Positions 11,901 through 17,900 of a DNA stretch of 32,010 nucleotides are shown piece by piece. A program made the translations under genes and the position numbers. The DNA is taken from positions 1 to 32,010 of the forward strand of contig VFKL01000154.1 of NCBI GenBank assembly GCA_009885535.1, in the 5' to 3' direction. The stretch comes from Chitinophagaceae bacterium (lineage in GTDB: Bacteria; Bacteroidota; Bacteroidia; Chitinophagales; Chitinophagaceae). The first letter of the stretch is position 1, and the number at the start of each line of letters is the position of its first letter. The notes below the pieces were generated by a model. That model was given only the letters and a program-made list of their open reading frames with translations, did no database searches and was not told where the DNA came from.

Positions 11901-14900
11901 ATTTGATACTAGTGTACTACCAATAATTGTTGATGGTGATAAAGGCGGATTTAAAATGGCGTTTGTTAATTTAACTCCTTTAAATGCGCTGTTGCCACAA
12001 CCAGAGAAAGCCAATACTTTAATACTATCTCTTGTTAATGCCGCTGCATTTGATGCAAATTTAATTTTGATTGTTCTTGATCTATTGATGTTTCCAGAAT
12101 CTATAGTTACACCTGATACGCCACCAACAGAAGTTGGTAACAACCATCTGTAACCGTAAGCATTTGCCACTGCTGAAGTTACCGTAAAACGATAAACACG
12201 TGCCGCACAATTGTTGCTTACTAATGTTTGTGTTATACCTGTTGGAGCGTTTGGTTTTACGGAATTTACCGTTACGATATATGTAATAACGCTATCACAT
12301 CCGTCAGCCTTTCTGAGTGTGATGGTATATGTACCTGCACTTGTAATACTAGTACCATTAAATGTATATGGTAAACTTGTAGTAGTACAAATAGCAGTAT
12401 CTATTGTACTGTATGTATTGTTTTGAGCAATTGTAAGATTTAATACCGCTATACTATCACATCCTGCAGCATTTGTTCCATTCCAAGTTCTTGTACCAGC
12501 TGTTGAATAAGTTACCCCATTCCAAACGTAGGTAATACATGCTGATACATTTGCTACAGATGAACTGCTTTTTCTAACGGTTAAGTTTAATGTAGCTACC
12601 GAATCACATCCCACAGCATTTGTCGTTGTGTATGTATAAACACCACTATTGGTATACGTTATGCCATTCCATAAGAATGAATTACAAATTGATTCTGTTC
12701 TTGTTGATGTACTGCCATACTTTACAGTTAAGTTCAATGTTGCTACTGAATCACATCCCACTGCATTTGCTGTTGTATATGTATAAACACCACTTGTGGT
12801 ATAGTTTACGCCATTCCATAACAATGAATTACAAACAGTTACTGAACTTGTTGAAGTGCTTCTGTAATTAACGGTTAAGTTTAATGTAGCTACTGAATCA
12901 CATCCTACAGCATTCGTAGATGTAAATGTTTTTATACCACTTGTTGTATAAGTTGTACCATTCCATAAGAATGAGTTACATACAGTTTCTGTTCTTGATG
13001 ATGAAGTGCTATATTTTACCGTTAAGTTTAATGTAGCTACTGAATCGCAACCACCAACATTTGTTGTATTGAATGTATAAATGCCACTTGTATTGTACGT
13101 TACACCATTCCATAACAATGAGTTACATACGGTTTGTGTAGATGTTGACGAATTGCTATAATTAACCGTTAAGTTTAATGTAGCTACTGAATCACATCCT
13201 GCTGCATTTGTTCCAGACAAAGTTCTTGTTCCTGAGGTGGTATAGTTAACGCCATTCCATTCAAATGAATTACAAGCCGCTTGATTTAAAACTGAAGATG
13301 TTGCTCTTCTTATTGTTAAGTTCGCTATCGCAAATGAATCACAACCGACAGCATTAGTTGTTGTAAATGTTTTTACACCACTTGTAGTGTAAGTTGTTCC
13401 ATTCCATATGAATGAGTTACATACTGTTTCTGTTATTGTTGATGATGAACTATTTTTGATTGTTAAGTCAACTATCGCAAATGAATCACATCCACTAGCA
13501 TTAATTGTATTATAAGTGTACACACCGCTTGCTGTATACGTTATATTATTCCAACGGAAAGCATCACAAGATGTTTGTGTTGTTGATGATGTCGTTGAAA
13601 GAGCAACAACATTTGCAGTTAGCGCAGTTCTAGTTGCAGATATACAACCTGTAACCGTATCTCTTGCTTCTGCATAATAAGTAGTGTTTGTTGAAATTGT
13701 TGGCGTTGTAAATGCATTTGTACCTAAAGCCATTAAAAATCCTCCAGTTGCACTATCATACCAATCAATTTTTGCTCTTGTGCTTGTAGTTGCAGAAAGC
13801 GTTGTAGTTCCTGTTTCACAAATATTAGCACCTCTTGAAGATGTAAGTATTGTTGGTAATGGGTTGATGTTAGCCGTTACAGTTGTTCTTGGATTACTTA
13901 ATATGCTACTATTCCCAGCAACAAAGTTTGATGAAGCTCCAGACAAAGTAAAATTGCTAACAGTACCATTATTATTATTGCCTGAAGCATCTAATGTTGT
14001 TGTTATTGTTGAATTATTTGCACTTGCTACACCTTGATTAAAATGATATGAAGCAACTAATCCAGATTGTTGATTTAATTCATTATATAAATTTGCTTGT
14101 ATCTCTGTTTGAGTACGAGCAACATTCCAAATCCTAACTTCATCTAAAGTTCCACTAAAGAATCTATCGTTACCCCAAGAACCAATTGTAAATGGCGTTG
14201 AACCTACAATACTAGGGAATGAATTGTTGGTTATTGTATTTTGTAAAATACCATTTACGTAAAATTTAAGTGTTCGAGTTGATGTTGAAGTTGAGTATAC
14301 TGCAGCTATATGATACCATGTATTTATGTTGAAACCATATGAACAAGCATTGTCATTGCCGCCATTTACATCAAAACGAATTTGATTCCCTGCAAATTGG
14401 AAATGAACCATTCCGGCTGACCATCCAATGTGATTAATTATTGACTTTACACCGCCAAAAGAATTTGAATTAACCCAAGCTTCATATGTTATATCACTAG
14501 TTGATGTAAAATTAGTGATGCTCGATGTTACTTTATCATTTAGACCATCAAAATTAATCGCGTTTGATGATTCAGATTGTGCTGAAATACAACCTGTTGT
14601 AACATCTCTCGCTACTACATAATATGAAGTAGAAGATAAAAGACTTGGCGTAGTGAATGTATTAGAGCCTACTAATAATGGCGTAGTTGATGTAGATGTT
14701 TCATACCAATCAACTTCAGTTCCTGCGGTAGAAGTAGCGATTAAGGTTACTGTATTGCCAGCACAACTAGACCCATTGGTAACCACAGGTTTAGCTGGTA
14801 TTGCATTTATCGTTAAGTTCAATGTTACCACACTATCACAACCTGTTGCATTTGTACCTGACCATGTTTTTGCACCCGATGTAGTGTATGTTGTTCCTTT

Positions 14901-17900
14901 CCACAAATACGACCCACAAGCTGTTACTGATTCTGATGATGCTGATGGAGAACATAATTTTAATATTAAAACACTTACCGCACATCCACTTGTTCTAACG
15001 TAAGTGCCACTAGCAGTGTATACCGTTCCATTCCATGTATAACTTGTAGCACCATTTGTAATATTTACTCTTGATGTATCATAAGTACTTGAACCTGCAC
15101 TAACGGTGATGGTTATTTTAGTTCTTGAGTTAGCAACAATGCTGTCATATCCAGCAACAAAATTTGAAGTACTTCCTGTTAAAGCAAAATTGCTAAATGT
15201 TGCATGATTTGCATTACTTGTTAAATCTGTTAATGAAGTAATACTTGTATTTGTTCCACCTGGTGTTCCCTCATTAAAGTTATAATAAGCCACCAATCCT
15301 GCTTCTGATCCTGTTAACTGAGTAAACATAGATGACTGAATTTGAGCTGGAGTAAGTGCTACATTCCAAATACTCAATTCATCCATTATACCATTAAAAA
15401 CTGGATCACCCCAATTGCTTGCGCCTATTAAACATTTCGTTCTTGTAACATTTGCAGGTACAGGGAAATTAGCTGTTCCAGATGCCTGACCATTAACGTA
15501 TATTGTAGCTGTAGTTCCATTTAAAGTTGCCGCTACGTGATTCCATTTATTTAAAGTAAGTTGTCTATTCGCTTGAAATTGTGCACCACCTACATAAAAA
15601 CCAGGATATCCACCTGTTCCATAAGTTGCACTTAGCAATACACAATTATTACCTGCGCCATTTCCGAAATCTATTATTCTAGACCAATTGGCAAAGCTTC
15701 TAACGTAAACCCATGATTCAATGGTGAAATTACCGTTGAAATAAACACCCGATTTCGCTGTTAAATAATCATTTGACCCATCAAAATTCAACGCATTGGT
15801 TACTCCAGGCTGAGCAGATACACAACCTGTTACCGTGTCTCTCGCTACTAAATAATATGTAGCATTAGCCGATAAGTTTGGTGTTGTAAATGTATTTGAA
15901 CCTGATAATAATGGTGTTGATGATGTTGCTGTTTGGTACCAATCTACTACAGTTCCAGGAGTAGATGTAGCACTCAAAGTAATCGGCACACCAATACAGC
16001 TTGCCACACTATTGTTAACTACGGGGCTAGCAGGGAATGCATTGATTGTTAAATTCAATGTTACCACACTATCACAACCTATTGCACTTGTACCTATCCA
16101 AGTTTTTGCTCCCGAAGTAGTGTAGGTTGTACCTTTCCAAGCATATGATCCGCAAGCTGAAACCGTTTGCGAACTGGTAGATTTTACTTTTACTGTTATT
16201 ACAGCAGTTTTATTAGTGGTACATCCATTAGACGATGTAAATGTATAATTCGCGGTTGTTGTACCCACTGATAATCCAGTTAGCAAACCGGTGCTGCTTA
16301 TAGTTGCATTGGTTGAATCTGATAATGACCAAACTCCACCCAATAAATTAGTTCTCAATTGATTTGTACCATTTACACAAACGGTAATTGCACTAGAAGT
16401 AGATGCTATAGATCCAATAGCATCTATTGAAAAACTATTGGCAACCCAGTTTGAAGCAGCACCATTTAATGCCATATTGGTTACTGTACCATTATTTGCA
16501 TTACTAGTGCGATCTGATAAAGTGGTAACACCGGTATTTGTACCTGCAGCTATACCATGATTGAAATCAAAATAACTTGCTAAGCCAGGTTCTGTGCCTG
16601 CAAGCTCTATGCCCAATGAACTTCTAATTTGAGCTTGTGTTCTTTGCGTACTCCAAACACGCACCTCATCAATAGATCCTTTAAAATCTTGACCCGTGTT
16701 GGGAAGGTTTGTACCAATAAATAAACTTTCATTTTGATTCAAAATGGTATACGTTGTAGTAAGTTTCAATACACCATCAATATAAATATAAGAGCCATCG
16801 GTAACGCCAGCATTATAAGTAAAGGCAACGTGATGCCATTTGTTATCAGCTAAATTAATTCCTGTAGATTTATCCCCTACATTAAAATTGTGCGCAATTA
16901 ATATTCCATCTTTTAAAAACAATCCATATGCATAAGGTTTAACTACAATTCCTCTATATCCACTACCTGCATTTGATGTTTTTATCCATGCTTCTATGGT
17001 ACCTGTTGTATTTAATTGTAAACTGCTGCTATTGGTTGATTTTACATAATCGTTTGAACCATCAAAATCCAATGCATTTCCAAAATTACCTGGAGCGTTT
17101 GATACTACAATTTTTCCCGTTACATAAGTTGTACCACAACCAGCAATTAAAGGAATGGAATAATTATATGTACCCGATACATTTGGTGTACCACTTATTG
17201 TTAAAATATTGGTTACAGTAGAAAATACCGCCGTTACACCTGCTGGTAAATTAGTAGGAGTACCTATGCTAGTAAACCCTGAAGTATTGTAAAGGATATT
17301 GGTTATTGCTGTACCCAAACATAATTTTTGATTATCTGTATTGGCTACGGTTAAAGAAGTTGAGGTTGATCCGCAATTCCACTTAGCGTATAAATTTGTT
17401 GTAGATATTGATTCAAACAATTGTACTTCAGCCAACTGAAACATTCCATCACCACATGTGTTTGTAACATTAACCCTGTAATGTAAAAATGGACTGGTGT
17501 TTGAAATATCAAATGTTCTAGTGAAAAATCTAGTACCAATACAAGGGATTGTTCCAGTGCCAACAGAAGTAAAATTAACTCCATCGTTAGAACCAAAAAC
17601 TTCGAAATTTTTAGGATCTCTGCCAGAACCATCATTGGCCGTTGTAATGGCAATTTTTGTAGCCGTTCTAGCGGTACCGCCAAGATTTACTGTAAAGCCC
17701 ATTCCATCACCCGCATTAAAATCCAGATATTTAGTACCGACATTACCATCAATAATGTTCATGAATTGTTCATTCCCAGGAGATCTCACCGATCCAAAAG
17801 GAGTAATGCCCATGGTTCTTGTAAAAATCGGTATATCGCCGGCTGTGCCTGAAGTAACGCTTGAGGCGTTTGCGCTTGTAATGGTATATGTAGAACCAGC

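Noticed and set aside
3300-12263. Recurring FPNP motifs in class B repeats as internal T9SS sorting domains
   Set aside because: They lack the rest of a sorting domain (no GIYxLxV end or basic tail) and sit at unit boundaries; they are better seen as linkers.
17351-17683. Minus-strand ORF of 110 aa inside the giant gene
   Set aside because: It is an alternative frame of the discoidin-like region; the main frame is uninterrupted and carries the domain motifs.
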